Assembly (NCBI GenBank): GCA_035315065.1
Contig: DATFYM010000184.1
Coordinates: 1-60,751 of the forward strand
Length of the DNA: 60,751 bases
DNA from: DATFYM01 sp035315065
GTDB lineage: Bacteria > Acidobacteriota > Terriglobia > UBA7540
Reading direction: 5' to 3'
This document shows positions 51,876 through 59,778 of the stretch, piece after piece. The notes under the pieces were generated by a model that was not told the DNA's origin, searched no databases, and saw only the letters and a list, made by a program, of their open reading frames with translations. Made by a program: the position numbers and the translations under genes. Within the stretch, counting starts at the first letter, position 1. Every line of letters starts with the position of its first letter.

Positions 51876-51955
51876 GGCCCTCGGTTGTCGCTCGCGTTCG
51901 CCGATCAAAGCGCTGCGCCCGCTCCTCTTCATCGCCCCGAGGCTTTCCGCCACGC

Positions 51956-52002
51956 AGCACAATCACACAATCACGCATTCACTCAATCACCCAATTCCGA
52001 CA
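51956..52002. repeat. CAATCAC/TCAATCA array at aminotransferase stop codon
   Basis: CACAATCACACAATCACGCA then TTCACTCAATCACCCAATT, units of 7-8 bases. It contains the stop codon and last codons (Gly-Asp) of the aminotransferase gene. Confidence 0.7.
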
Positions 52003-53269
52003 GGCTCTTGTCCAGTATCCCGATTGCCAAGTCGGCGTCCTCGACCGTGATATTGAGTGGTGGCGAGATGCGGATCACGTTACCGTAGAGTCCGCCCTTG
52101 CCCACCAGGAGCCCGTTGGCGCGGGTTCGCTCCATCAACTGGCCCGTCGCCTCGGTGGCCGGCGCTTTAGTGGCGCGATCTTTCACCAGTTCCAGGCCCT
52201 GCATCAGCCCCATGCCGCGCACATCGCCGATGAGCGCGTGCTTCTCCTGGAGTGCCTCCAGGCCGCAGCGGAAGTGTGATCCTACTTCATGGGCATTATC
52301 CATCAAGCGGTCTTCCTCGATCAGGTCAATGGTGGCCTTGGCGGCGACGGAGGTGACCGGGTTGCCGCCGAAGGTGGAAATGGTGAGACCCTTGTAAGCG
52401 TCGGCGATCTCCGGCCTCGTGATGGTGCACCCGATGGGCACGCCGTTGGCCATGCCTTTGGCGCAGGTCATCATGTCGGGCTCAACTTCCCAATGCTCGA
52501 TGCCGAACCACTTCTTGCCCGTGCGACCGAAGCCCGTCTGGACCTCGTCGGCGATAAAGAGTCCGCCATAGTTGCGCACGATGTTGGCGACGATCTTGAA
52601 ATATCCGGGCGGCGGCACAATGAAACCGCCCGCGCCCTGAATCGTCTCCGCCAGCATCCCGGCCACCGCCCCGCTGGTGGACGTCTTGATCACCTCTTCG
52701 ATGTCCTTGGCGCAGTGCAGATCACAGCTCGGGTAGGTGAGCCCGTAAGGGCAGCGGTAGCAGTACGGGTTCGGCGCGTGCACGATGCCCGGCAGTGCGC
52801 CGTACTTCCGCCAGCTCGACATGCCCGTCATGGCCTTGGTAAGCTGCGTGTGGCCGCTGTAGCTGTGGCGCAGCGCAAGAATCTCATGGTTGCCGGTGGC
52901 CATCCGCGCGGTCAGCACGGCCACTTCGTTGGCTTCCGATCCGCTGTTGGTGAAGTAGCTCTTCTTGAGACGACCGGGCGCGATCTCAGCCATCTTCTCC
53001 GCCAGCGCCACCATCGCTTCGGTGATGAACACGGTGGACGTGTGCTGCACCTTGTCGATCTGCTCCTTGATCTTCGACGTGACGCGCGGGTTCGAGTGCC
53101 CCACGCTCACGGTCAGGATGCCGCCGAAGAAGTCGAGGTACTGGCGGCCCTCGATGTCGCACACGTACTGGCCCTTGGCGTGGTCGACCACCAGCGGGTC
53201 TTTGTAGTAGGTGGTGACGCAATTGAAGACGTACTCTTTCTGCTTGCTGATAATTTCGTGTTTAGTCAT
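51983..53269 (-). CDS. Class III aminotransferase (alanine-glyoxylate/4-aminobutyrate type)
   Basis: 428 residues. PLP features: TNSGSEANEVAVLTAR, FIADEVQTGFGRTG (Asp241), and the Schiff-base Lys271 in MTCAKGMANGVPIG. The block NPYCYRCPYG...SCDLHCAKD with four Cys is typical of the AGXT2-like branch that uses alanine, beta-alanine or 4-aminobutyrate with glyoxylate or pyruvate. The exact amino donor cannot be fixed from sequence. The gene ends inside a heptamer-type repeat that supplies the last two codons and the stop. Confidence 0.92.
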   Translation of the reverse strand: MTKHEIISKQKEYVFNCVTTYYKDPLVVDHAKGQYVCDIEGRQYLDFFGGILTVSVGHSNPRVTSKIKEQIDKVQHTSTVFITEAMVALAEKMAEIAPGRLKKSYFTNSGSEANEVAVLTARMATGNHEILALRHSYSGHTQLTKAMTGMSSWRKYGALPGIVHAPNPYCYRCPYGLTYPSCDLHCAKDIEEVIKTSTSGAVAGMLAETIQGAGGFIVPPPGYFKIVANIVRNYGGLFIADEVQTGFGRTGKKWFGIEHWEVEPDMMTCAKGMANGVPIGCTITRPEIADAYKGLTISTFGGNPVTSVAAKATIDLIEEDRLMDNAHEVGSHFRCGLEALQEKHALIGDVRGMGLMQGLELVKDRATKAPATEATGQLMERTRANGLLVGKGGLYGNVIRISPPLNITVEDADLAIGILDKSLSELGD

Positions 53270-53318
53270 ATGTTCAGTCCACAGTCAGTTGGCAGTAGTT
53301 TGCCGAATCAATCGCCCC

Positions 53319-53567
53319 CTACGATGCAAGCAACAATGCCCTCTCGACTGCTTCGGGTAATTCTCTGCGCATGAAATAGTCCTCCGGGTACAGGTAGTCC
53401 TCGCCCGACTCGTCAATCACTCTCAGCAGATGGTGCGCTTCCGAACCCGGGTCCGGTACTGCTTCGTAGACCTTGTGCACTTCGAGGGACACCGGATAAT
53501 CATCGTTGCGAACGCAAATCACGAATCGCTTCTCGCGCTCGTCAGCATTCGTCGCTAGTATTCCCAT
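53319..53567 (-). CDS. Small conserved-looking protein, 82 residues
   Basis: ATG 53567 is preceded by GGAG seven bases upstream; the frame extends upstream to 53714 but without protein character. MGILATNADEREKRFVICVR, VSLEVHKVYEAVPD and GEDYLYPEDYFM read like a family of small cytoplasmic proteins of unknown role that I have seen in environmental bacteria. It resembles an antitoxin-sized or regulatory protein, but no partner gene is adjacent. Confidence 0.7.
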   Translation of the reverse strand: MGILATNADEREKRFVICVRNDDYPVSLEVHKVYEAVPDPGSEAHHLLRVIDESGEDYLYPEDYFMRRELPEAVERALLLAS

Positions 53568-53740
53568 GCCAGGTCTCCAGAAGTTCTCGTTGATGGTCTT
53601 CGATGATCCTCTGAACTGAATTCTGGTTTCCCTCCTTCTGCTGCCGATTGGCAACTGCGGAATGCCGCTGCCGACCCCAAACGCATTGTGCCAAAAAACC
53701 AAAAGACTTGACATCCGGGCTGTTTTTGGAAGGGTTCTCG

Positions 53741-53846
53741 ACTTAAAGGACTTACAAGGTTCGTTCTAGGTTCGTTTTCTTTGTGGCATCGATTCTAAAG
53801 GACTTATAAGGTTCGTTCTAGGTTCGATTTAGGTTCGTTCTTGAGG
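53741..53846 (+). repeat. Tandem AAAGGACTTA/AGGTTCGTTCT repeats
   Basis: TTAAAGGACTTACAAGGTTC and CTAAAGGACTTATAAGGTTC start two copies of a unit of about 55 bases, each followed by GTTCTAGGTTCG. The AAAGGACTT block is shared with the tandem units at 43590-43995. The rest of 53568-54088 has no gene that I can see. Confidence 0.65.
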
Positions 53847-54089
53847 TCAAAGCATTGAGCCTACAATAGTTACTAGGTTCGATTGACCATTTTGCGCATC
53901 TTTTTCAACCCCACCTCGAAAGAATAGGGCCTTCCCGGACCTTTCCAGCCCTCTTCGGCGCCCGTTTGCCCTGATCTTCACGTCTTCTTTCCTCGTCGGA
54001 TTGTTCCCTAGGCTCTCCCAAGGAACCATTCTATCACAGCAATGGAACTTGTCAAGAAACATATTTCCATCCTGGAGGTTGACCGCTTT

Positions 54090-54178
54090 GGGACTAGTCA
54101 GCAGTCGGCTGTCAGCAGTCAGCGGTTAAGGCAGCCCCCGGACTGTCGACCGCGAACTGCTGACTGCGAACTAGTCCC
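54090..54178. repeat. Inverted repeat with GGGACTAGT ends and AGTCAGC units
   Basis: GGGACTAGTCAGCAGTCGGC faces GCTGACTGCGAACTAGTCCC. Units are 7 bases. The right end contains the stop codon TAG of the S23 gene. Confidence 0.8.
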
Positions 54179-54527
54179 CTTCCACTTTTCGCCGCAGTGC
54201 GTGCAACATCCCTGCGATCTCTGACAATTCTGTAATTGCATCTTCGGCTTTCTGCGGAGCCAGGTATCCCAAGTCCCGGCTGAGCATAACAAGGTATTCC
54301 GTTTCCGCGAGCGAGCCCTGGGCAATATTGAGAAAGCGCGCATAGTCCTGTTTTCCAGTGCGCTTTGCGCCCTCGGCGATGTTGGTGGGGACAGACGCAA
54401 CGGCCCGGCGCAGTTGAGACGTCAGGCCAAAGCGTTCATCCGCCGGAAAGCTCGATGTCAACCGGTACAGGCTGAGCACCAGAGCGTGGCTTCTTTGCCA
54501 GACGCTCAGTTCGGTGAAATGCTGCAT
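54171..54527 (-). CDS. Four-helix bundle protein (S23 family)
   Basis: 118 residues with the family's MQHFTELSVWQRSHALVLSL start, the FGLTSQLRRAVASVPTNIAEG block and LNIAQGSLAETEYLVMLSRD. The family forms a four-helix pentamer; members are often encoded within 23S rRNA intervening sequences but also stand alone, as here. Function unknown. The TAG stop is inside the terminal repeat of an intergenic element, and another repeat lies just upstream of the start. Confidence 0.9.
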   Translation of the reverse strand: MQHFTELSVWQRSHALVLSLYRLTSSFPADERFGLTSQLRRAVASVPTNIAEGAKRTGKQDYARFLNIAQGSLAETEYLVMLSRDLGYLAPQKAEDAITELSEIAGMLHALRRKVEGD

Positions 54528-54551
54528 TCGTTTTCATAACCCCCAAGACAG

Positions 54552-54612
54552 GAGCCGTCCTGACTGCTAACTGCCGACTGCTGACTGCCGACTCAGAGTG
54601 ACTGCCAACTAC
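54552..54612. repeat. ACTGCCGACTGCTG array at S9 peptidase stop codon
   Basis: GACTGCTAACTGCCGACTGC, then TGACTGCCGACTCAGAGTGA and CTGCCAACT. The 7-base unit is the same as at 21590 and 54110. It ends at the stop codon of the S9 peptidase gene. Confidence 0.7.
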
Positions 54613-56645
54613 TTCAAATACGAATCCAACCATCCCAGCACCGTCTTGTACCACAGCCGGCTGTTTTGCGGCTTCAGCACCCAGTGACCTTCATCCGGAA
54701 AATAGAGCAGCTTCGACGGAATGTTGCGCCGCTGTAGCGCCGTGAAAAGTTGGAACGCTTGCCCCTCGGGGACGCGGAAGTCCTTCGCGCCCTCCACCAG
54801 CAGCATCGGGGTGCGGATGTACTGGACGAAATTTGAGGCCGACCACTTCTCATAGGTCTCGCGCGTTTCCCACGGCGGACCGTGATGCTCCCACTCGTCG
54901 AACCACACTTCTTCGGTTTCGCCGTACATGCTGCGCCCGTCGTAAACGCCGTCGTGCGATACCAGGACCTTGAAGCGCGTAGTGTGCCCGGCGATCCAGT
55001 TGATCATGTAACCGCCGAAGCTCGCGCCCGCCGCGCCGATGCGGTCCTTATCGACGTAGGGCAGCGACTCGAGATAGTCCGCCGCCTTCATCAGGTCCTC
55101 GTAAGGAGCGCCGCCCCAGTCGCCGGAAATCTCCTCGACAAATTTCTGCCCGTATCCGGTGGAACCGTGGAAATTGGTCATCATCACCACGTAGCCGTGC
55201 GAGGCGAACATCTGCGCGTTCCAGCGGTAGCTCCACGCATCGTCCCAGGCGCTCTGCGGGCCGCCGTGAACCAGAAAGATGGCCGGATACTTTTTATTCG
55301 GATCGAATCCCGGAGGCATCACCATCAAACTCTGAATTTCCGCGCCCAGCGCACCCGGAGTGGTGACGAACTGAACGGGTGCGAGATCGAGTTCGGCAAG
55401 CAGCGCGTCATTCACGTGGGTGACAGCCGTGAGATCGCCGCCCGAGGCGGATGCGCTGTATACCTCCGACGGCAGATTGATGCCCGTGCGGCTGAACACC
55501 AACCTCTTGCCGTCGGGGGTGACGGAGAGATCGTCGAACATTCCATCCAGCACCTTTTCCACTTTGGGATTCGCCACCGACGTCTTGAAAATGGGCTGCC
55601 GTCCGCGCTCCGGCGCCGTGAAGTAAATCGTGTTGCTGTCCGGCGCCCAGGCGAAGCTGCTCACCCATTGATCGAACCCGGTGGTCAACTCGGTGATCTT
55701 CGCAGTCTCCCGGTCGTAAACGCGCATGCGAAACAGATCGGACTCGTAGCCATTGCGCGCCTGCGAGGTATAGGCAATGTAGCGGCCGTTGGGCGAGTAT
55801 TGCGGCGCGGCGTCGGAGCCGGGATTATCCGCCGTAATGTTCTTGGGCTCGCCGCCCGCGGCGGGTACGAGGTAGAGATCATTATTCGTGGTCCAGGCTC
55901 GCGCGCTCTCGGGCATGGTGCGATTGGAGGTGAAGCAGACTTCCGTCCCGTCGGGCGAAATGTCGTACCCATCGGGAGCGCCAAGGAAAAACGTCGGCGA
56001 GTCGAAGGCGCCCGGCGTGAGGTCGCGCGGCGTGCCGCCCTGCGCGGAAACCGCGAACAGGTGAGTGTACTTGCCCTCGCGCCATTCGGTCCAATGGCGG
56101 AAAAGCAGGGCCTCGATCAACTGCGCCTTCACCTTGCTCTTCTCCGCTTCTTCCAGGCGCTTCTGGTTGCACTCGTCATCAGCACAATCGGGGAAAACCT
56201 GCGAGGTGAAGAGCAGCGTATCGCCCTTGGTAGCCCAGGTGACGCCGTCGGCCTCGGTGGAAATCTTGGTAAGCTGGCGGGCCTCGCCGCCCGCCATGGG
56301 TAGAATCCAGACTTGTGATTTGCCGCCGCGGGTGGAGATGAAGGCCAACTCCTTGCCGTCGGGCGACCAGCGCGGCCGGCTGTCCGATCCGTCGCCGTAA
56401 GTAAGCTGACGCGGCGAATAGTCTCCCGCGGCCGGCAAGGGCGCGAGCCAGATGTGACCCGTCTTCTTGTTCGATTCCAGATCAACCACCGTGTTGACGT
56501 AGGCAATCCAGTGGCCGTCGGGTGAGACTTGCGGTTCAGAGAGGCGCTGGACCTTCATCAGGTCCTCAAAGGTGATCGGCCGCTTGCCGCTTGCCGCCAC
56601 CGCGGCGAACGCGAACACGAACGCAGACAGAAAGAGCAGTTTCAT
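54609..56645 (-). CDS. Secreted S9 prolyl-oligopeptidase-type peptidase
   Basis: 678 residues from ATG 56645 (a TTG lies directly before it). Signal peptide LLFLSAFVFAFAAVAASG. Residues about 25-400 form a beta-propeller with WD40-like units (SPDGHWIAYVNT, RWSPDGKELAFIS, YSPNGRYIAYTSQ). The C-terminal alpha/beta hydrolase has HGGPQSAWDDAWSY, the nucleophile Ser542 in GAAGASFGGYM, Asp in GAKDFRVP and His in DEGHWV. It cleaves short peptides, probably in the periplasm. It stands alone. Confidence 0.93.
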   Translation of the reverse strand: MKLLFLSAFVFAFAAVAASGKRPITFEDLMKVQRLSEPQVSPDGHWIAYVNTVVDLESNKKTGHIWLAPLPAAGDYSPRQLTYGDGSDSRPRWSPDGKELAFISTRGGKSQVWILPMAGGEARQLTKISTEADGVTWATKGDTLLFTSQVFPDCADDECNQKRLEEAEKSKVKAQLIEALLFRHWTEWREGKYTHLFAVSAQGGTPRDLTPGAFDSPTFFLGAPDGYDISPDGTEVCFTSNRTMPESARAWTTNNDLYLVPAAGGEPKNITADNPGSDAAPQYSPNGRYIAYTSQARNGYESDLFRMRVYDRETAKITELTTGFDQWVSSFAWAPDSNTIYFTAPERGRQPIFKTSVANPKVEKVLDGMFDDLSVTPDGKRLVFSRTGINLPSEVYSASASGGDLTAVTHVNDALLAELDLAPVQFVTTPGALGAEIQSLMVMPPGFDPNKKYPAIFLVHGGPQSAWDDAWSYRWNAQMFASHGYVVMMTNFHGSTGYGQKFVEEISGDWGGAPYEDLMKAADYLESLPYVDKDRIGAAGASFGGYMINWIAGHTTRFKVLVSHDGVYDGRSMYGETEEVWFDEWEHHGPPWETRETYEKWSASNFVQYIRTPMLLVEGAKDFRVPEGQAFQLFTALQRRNIPSKLLYFPDEGHWVLKPQNSRLWYKTVLGWLDSYLK

Positions 56646-56696
56646 CAAACGTCCCCCTCTCTAAGCTGTAGCACCTAGTTTACCTAGCCCACAAAG

Positions 56697-56835
56697 AATT
56701 GACGATTGCAGATTGCCGATTGACGATTGGAAAAGAGGAGGGGGCAAACCGCGCGGCCTTTTCAAACAGGCCACCGCACTCATCAATGAGCCGTTCTTCC
56801 AATCGGCAATCATCAATCGGCAATCGTCAATTCTT
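56697..56835. repeat. Inverted repeat with GATTGCC/GATTGAC arms
   Basis: AATTGACGATTGCAGATTGC and GCCGATTGACGATTGGAAAA face TTCCAATCGGCAATCATCAA and TCGGCAATCGTCAATTCTT. Same units as around dhaK and dhaL. The right arm contains the stop codon of the next gene. Confidence 0.8.
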
Positions 56836-58197
56836 GGCCGACGCCTGCCGTGATCCATGTTTTGAACTCGAGGTTCTCTTCCTGCTGCGGGCCTTCGCAC
56901 CTTTAGCAGGCGCTCTGGAGGGCGCCGCGGCCTTGGCGCTGCCCGCGCGGTGAGCCGGGACCGTGCTGACGGGCTTGTTCCTGTCTTCCGGCTGGTTCGG
57001 ATTGGGGGTGGTACGAGGATGACCCGCGTGTCCCCGGAAGACGGGGTTAATGTTGGCCATGTTCGTCACCGGCCCCGTCTTGCCGCGCATGGCGTAGTTG
57101 AGCGTGTTCTGGCAACCCGCCAAATCGTTCTCCATCGCCGCGCGCAACTGCTGCTGGTTGCGCAACAGGAAGCTGAGGTAGCCATCCAGGGACTTCCTCG
57201 CGCCCATAAACTCCTCGTTGGCGCGCTGAAACTGGATTCCGGCGGCAACACTCTGGTTGCGGGCGACGTCATCCGCCAGCTCATCCATGGCGGGTAGCGC
57301 CGTGCTCATGGCGGTATAGGTCTTATAGCCTAAGAAGACATTAGCCGGCTGAAGTTCGAACTGGGCGCGCCAGCCCTCGAAGTCCGTGAGGTCCCGGCGG
57401 ACGGCGGCGAGTGTCCCGTCGAACGACTGGAGCGTGGCCGCGTCGATCTTCCACCGGGCCGGCTCCAGCACGCTCAAGAGATCGCGGAAGCGGAAACCCG
57501 CCACGTAGGCCTTGTAAAGTAGCTGCTTGACCTCGGCGGGCTGGAGCGTCCCGGTCTCATTGATCAGAGTAGCCGGGGGCGCCGTGTAGGACTTAGGAAC
57601 CTCCACCTTCTCCGTCTCCGGTTCGGGACCCGCGGGGGCAGACCCGGCGGACGGCTGACCGATGTCGCCCATGGTCACATCGCCCTCTAACGGCTGCGCG
57701 CTTGTGTTCAGCGCCTCCATCGATGACCGTAGTTGTTTTTCCCAGCCGGTGTGGTCATGTCGGGTGGCCACATCGGACACCTCGCCGAGCAGCAGCAGGG
57801 CCGTTTGAAGGAGTGCTCGGGTCTTCAGGCCGAGGGCCACATCTTCGGGGTGATGCTCGAGGCTGTCATTCGAATCGAGCAAAGCGTCCATCGCGTTTTG
57901 CGCCTTCTGCCTGGTCTCGTCGAAGGATTTCCGCGCCGCGTCGTCCATCTTCCAGTTTTCCGGCTGGACGACGCTCAGCAGGTCTTTGACCCGTGCCGCT
58001 GCCCGGTAAATGCTGACCGCGACTTCGTAACGGTGTTGAGTGTCAAGCGGAGGTACGGCGGCCGGGGCGCCGGTCTGCGGGGCTGCGGGAGGCGCCGGCG
58101 CGCCAGGGTTCGGCTGCTGGGCGCGCGCCCAAGGAGCACTCAAAGCACTCATTGCCAGCGCGAGGAACAGTGTGATCGACTCTTTCAGGCCTTTCAT
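56827..58197 (-). CDS. Secreted protein with internal duplication, unknown function
   Basis: 456 residues. A signal peptide (SITLFLALAMSALSAPWARA) is followed by a Pro/Ala linker. Two helical units are related: AVSIYRAAARVKDLLSVVQP and LYKAYVAGFRFRDLLSVLEP, each followed by W-K-hydrophobic-DAA and SFD. A Pro-rich linker separates them. The C-terminal 70 residues are basic and Ala/Lys/Arg/Ser-rich (GAKARSRKRTSSSKHGSRQ), perhaps binding nucleic acid or polyanion. No family recognised. The TGA stop lies in a GATTGCC repeat. Confidence 0.8.
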   Translation of the reverse strand: MKGLKESITLFLALAMSALSAPWARAQQPNPGAPAPPAAPQTGAPAAVPPLDTQHRYEVAVSIYRAAARVKDLLSVVQPENWKMDDAARKSFDETRQKAQNAMDALLDSNDSLEHHPEDVALGLKTRALLQTALLLLGEVSDVATRHDHTGWEKQLRSSMEALNTSAQPLEGDVTMGDIGQPSAGSAPAGPEPETEKVEVPKSYTAPPATLINETGTLQPAEVKQLLYKAYVAGFRFRDLLSVLEPARWKIDAATLQSFDGTLAAVRRDLTDFEGWRAQFELQPANVFLGYKTYTAMSTALPAMDELADDVARNQSVAAGIQFQRANEEFMGARKSLDGYLSFLLRNQQQLRAAMENDLAGCQNTLNYAMRGKTGPVTNMANINPVFRGHAGHPRTTPNPNQPEDRNKPVSTVPAHRAGSAKAAAPSRAPAKGAKARSRKRTSSSKHGSRQASAKN

Positions 58198-58246
58198 TCT
58201 TGCCTCTATAACTCAGCGCCATAAGTGGATGCCGAAAACCATCAAG

Positions 58247-58339
58247 CATGTCATTCTGAGCGCAGCGAAGAATCCCTCTTCACTTCAACCGATCGAGAAA
58301 AAGCAACGAGAGATTCTTCGCTACGCTCAGAATGACATG
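58247..58339. repeat. Long palindrome GTCATTCTGAGCGCAGCGAAG
   Basis: CATGTCATTCTGAGCGCAGC and GCTACGCTCAGAATGACATG form a stem of about 26 bp with few mismatches around 35 bases of unique loop. It differs from the heptamer arrays in having no internal tandem units. The 58200-58398 spacer holds nothing else. Confidence 0.85.
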
Positions 58340-58398
58340 CGGACTGACTTCTGACGCCATGTATCTCGATCTTCGAGTTTCGATTTTCGAAACGAAAC

Positions 58399-58716
58399 TC
58401 AATTGCCCTGCCCTAGCAGCTTTTCCACAGCTCTGCCCAATTCCCCACTGAGGTCGAAGAACTCGATGCCCATGCCTACTCCGTCCAGGGAGTACACCAC
58501 TCTCCCCGCGCAGTTCACCAGAGGGTCTTGGGGCCTGAGGTGAACGGAAACAGTCACTTCGGAAGCAGCAGGCAAGGGTTGCGGGGTCTCGATGAAAGCC
58601 CCGCCCGCGCTGACGTCCCGAATCGTAAACAACTCGTCGTTGCCCAGCAACTCGCAATGCACTTCCGTGGTCGGGCGGGCGCGGGGATGTCGTCGGCGAT
58701 CAATGTCGAGGGGCAT
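58399..58716 (-). CDS. PilZ-domain protein
   Basis: 105 residues: a single PilZ domain. The c-di-GMP-binding pieces are visible: RRRHPRARP (RxxxR-like) near the start and DVSAGGAFIETP (D/NxSxxG) about 25 residues later. It ends VGMGIEFFDLSGELGRAVEK. PilZ proteins change partner activity on binding c-di-GMP, affecting motility or exopolysaccharide. No clear partner is adjacent. The stop codon is within a short GAAACGAAACTC palindrome. Confidence 0.9.
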   Translation of the reverse strand: MPLDIDRRRHPRARPTTEVHCELLGNDELFTIRDVSAGGAFIETPQPLPAASEVTVSVHLRPQDPLVNCAGRVVYSLDGVGMGIEFFDLSGELGRAVEKLLGQGN

Positions 58717-58721
58717 GTTAC

Positions 58722-58862
58722 GCAGTTCTCAGTTATCAGTTTTTTCAGTCTTCAGTCCTCAGCAGCTTTCAGCGTTCAGCCATCAGCAAAAAGACAACCG
58801 GACGTTTTTGCTGATAGCTGAAAGCTGATGGCTGACGGCTAAGACTGAGAACTGAAAACTAT
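58722..58862. repeat. Inverted repeat with CAGTTCTCAG/AGCTGAAAGC arms
   Basis: CAGTTCTCAGTTATCAGTTT, CAGCTTTCAGCGTTCAGCCA face GCTGAAAGCTGATGGCTGAC and GACTGAGAACTGAAAACT. Units are 7 bases. It separates two minus-strand genes and touches the stop codon of the second. Confidence 0.8.
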
Positions 58863-59242
58863 CTCCCAAGCAGCTCTACTCCGAACTTGAAATAGGGGCG
58901 CGGGGAGCCGCGGCCCCAGCGGTTGACGCCCCAGCGCACCTGGAGGAACTTGACCTCCGGGCGCTGCCCCAAGTCCACCGCGGCCGGAAAAGCGCCGGGA
59001 TAGAACTTCTGTGGAAACGAGAAAAGCGGCTTCGAGCCCCACTCCTTGCCATCGGCCGAGCCCCAGAGTGAAACCTCCAGGGACTCCTGCTCGATGACCT
59101 GGCTGATGCGCAGAACGATGAAAACCTGTGAGCCGGCGAGAGCACCGGCGTCGAAAGGTGCACCCTGGCCCGCCGTTTCAATCGCCGTGTCCGGCGGGAC
59201 CAAATACTTCACAGATTCAGCAGTAGCAGCGACACCTGGCAT
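58859..59242 (-). CDS. Hypothetical beta-rich protein, 127 residues
   Basis: ATG 59242 is chosen because GGAAGG lies six bases before it; an ATG at 59248 sits on the site. The sequence (YLVPPDTAIETAGQGAPFDA, QVFIVLRISQVIEQESLEVS, KPLFSFPQKFYPG, VKFLQVRWGVNRWGRG) has the alternating pattern of a beta sandwich and no signal peptide. I do not know the family by name; its look is of a capsid- or tail-like or carbohydrate-binding small protein. The stop codon adjoins a repeat arm. Confidence 0.65.
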   Translation of the reverse strand: MPGVAATAESVKYLVPPDTAIETAGQGAPFDAGALAGSQVFIVLRISQVIEQESLEVSLWGSADGKEWGSKPLFSFPQKFYPGAFPAAVDLGQRPEVKFLQVRWGVNRWGRGSPRPYFKFGVELLGR

Positions 59243-59384
59243 GAGCATCCTTCCTGAGGTTAAGTCATCTTCCAGACAGTCATCCTAACCCAGCGCAGGC
59301 AGTGGCCGCAACCGAAGAAAGTATCTAGAATTGGGCCATTTGAAGAATCGCGTCATTGAGTCATTGCACCAGTGACCGCGATGT

Positions 59385-59588
59385 TGCCCCGCCGGTTTGT
59401 GAAGGCCGGTCCCTGAATTCCCGATAGAGAGAAATGCGCCGTTGGCGCAATTTCCCGAAAGACAGGGTTAAGATCAGTGTAAACGACTGATTTAACGGCG
59501 AATACCCTGCGTGGCTTTGATTTCCTCGGTTTCCGCGTAAACTATTGATACGAATAGTCTTACTTGTCTTGGCTTCGCTTGCCTCCCA
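59385..59588 (-). repeat. Repeat family R2, solitary copy
   Basis: It follows, in diverged form, the order of blocks in the next copy: a GAAATGCGC/GGCGCAATTTCCCGAAA part, GTAAACGACTGATTTAAC, TGGCTTTG..TTTCCG and a final TTGGCTTCGCTTGCC. There is no gene beside this copy. 59249-59384 holds no feature that I can see. Confidence 0.5.
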
Positions 59589-59589
59589 A

Positions 59590-59778
59590 CCATGCCCCCT
59601 CCCAAATCGGCAATATAGAACATCGCGATTGGTAGCAACTTTCGGAAAAACGGCCCTAAAATCCCCGTAACCGAATGATTTTACAGCCAGTTAATCGTTA
59701 TGGCTTCGTGTTTTCCGATTCTGGCTTAAATTGCTGACAGCAAGCAACTTAAGCCTCTTGGCTTCGCTTGGCTTCGTC
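59590..59778 (-). repeat. Repeat family R2, copy at 3' end of ANRRNAQ gene
   Basis: Contains GATTGGTAGCAACTTTCGG, GTAACCGAATGATTTTAC, TGGCTTCGTGTTTTCCG and CTTGGCTTCGCTTGGCTTCG. The last block encodes the C-terminus of the neighbouring gene, so repeat and gene 3' end form one unit. Confidence 0.55.

Noticed and set aside
53847..54062. 71-codon minus-strand frame in the 53.6-54.1 kb spacer
   Set aside because: No ribosome site, no recognisable motif, and part of it is repeat sequence.
54882..56303. 473-codon plus-strand frame opposite the S9 peptidase
   Set aside because: The minus strand has the complete propeller and catalytic triad; this frame has no family features.
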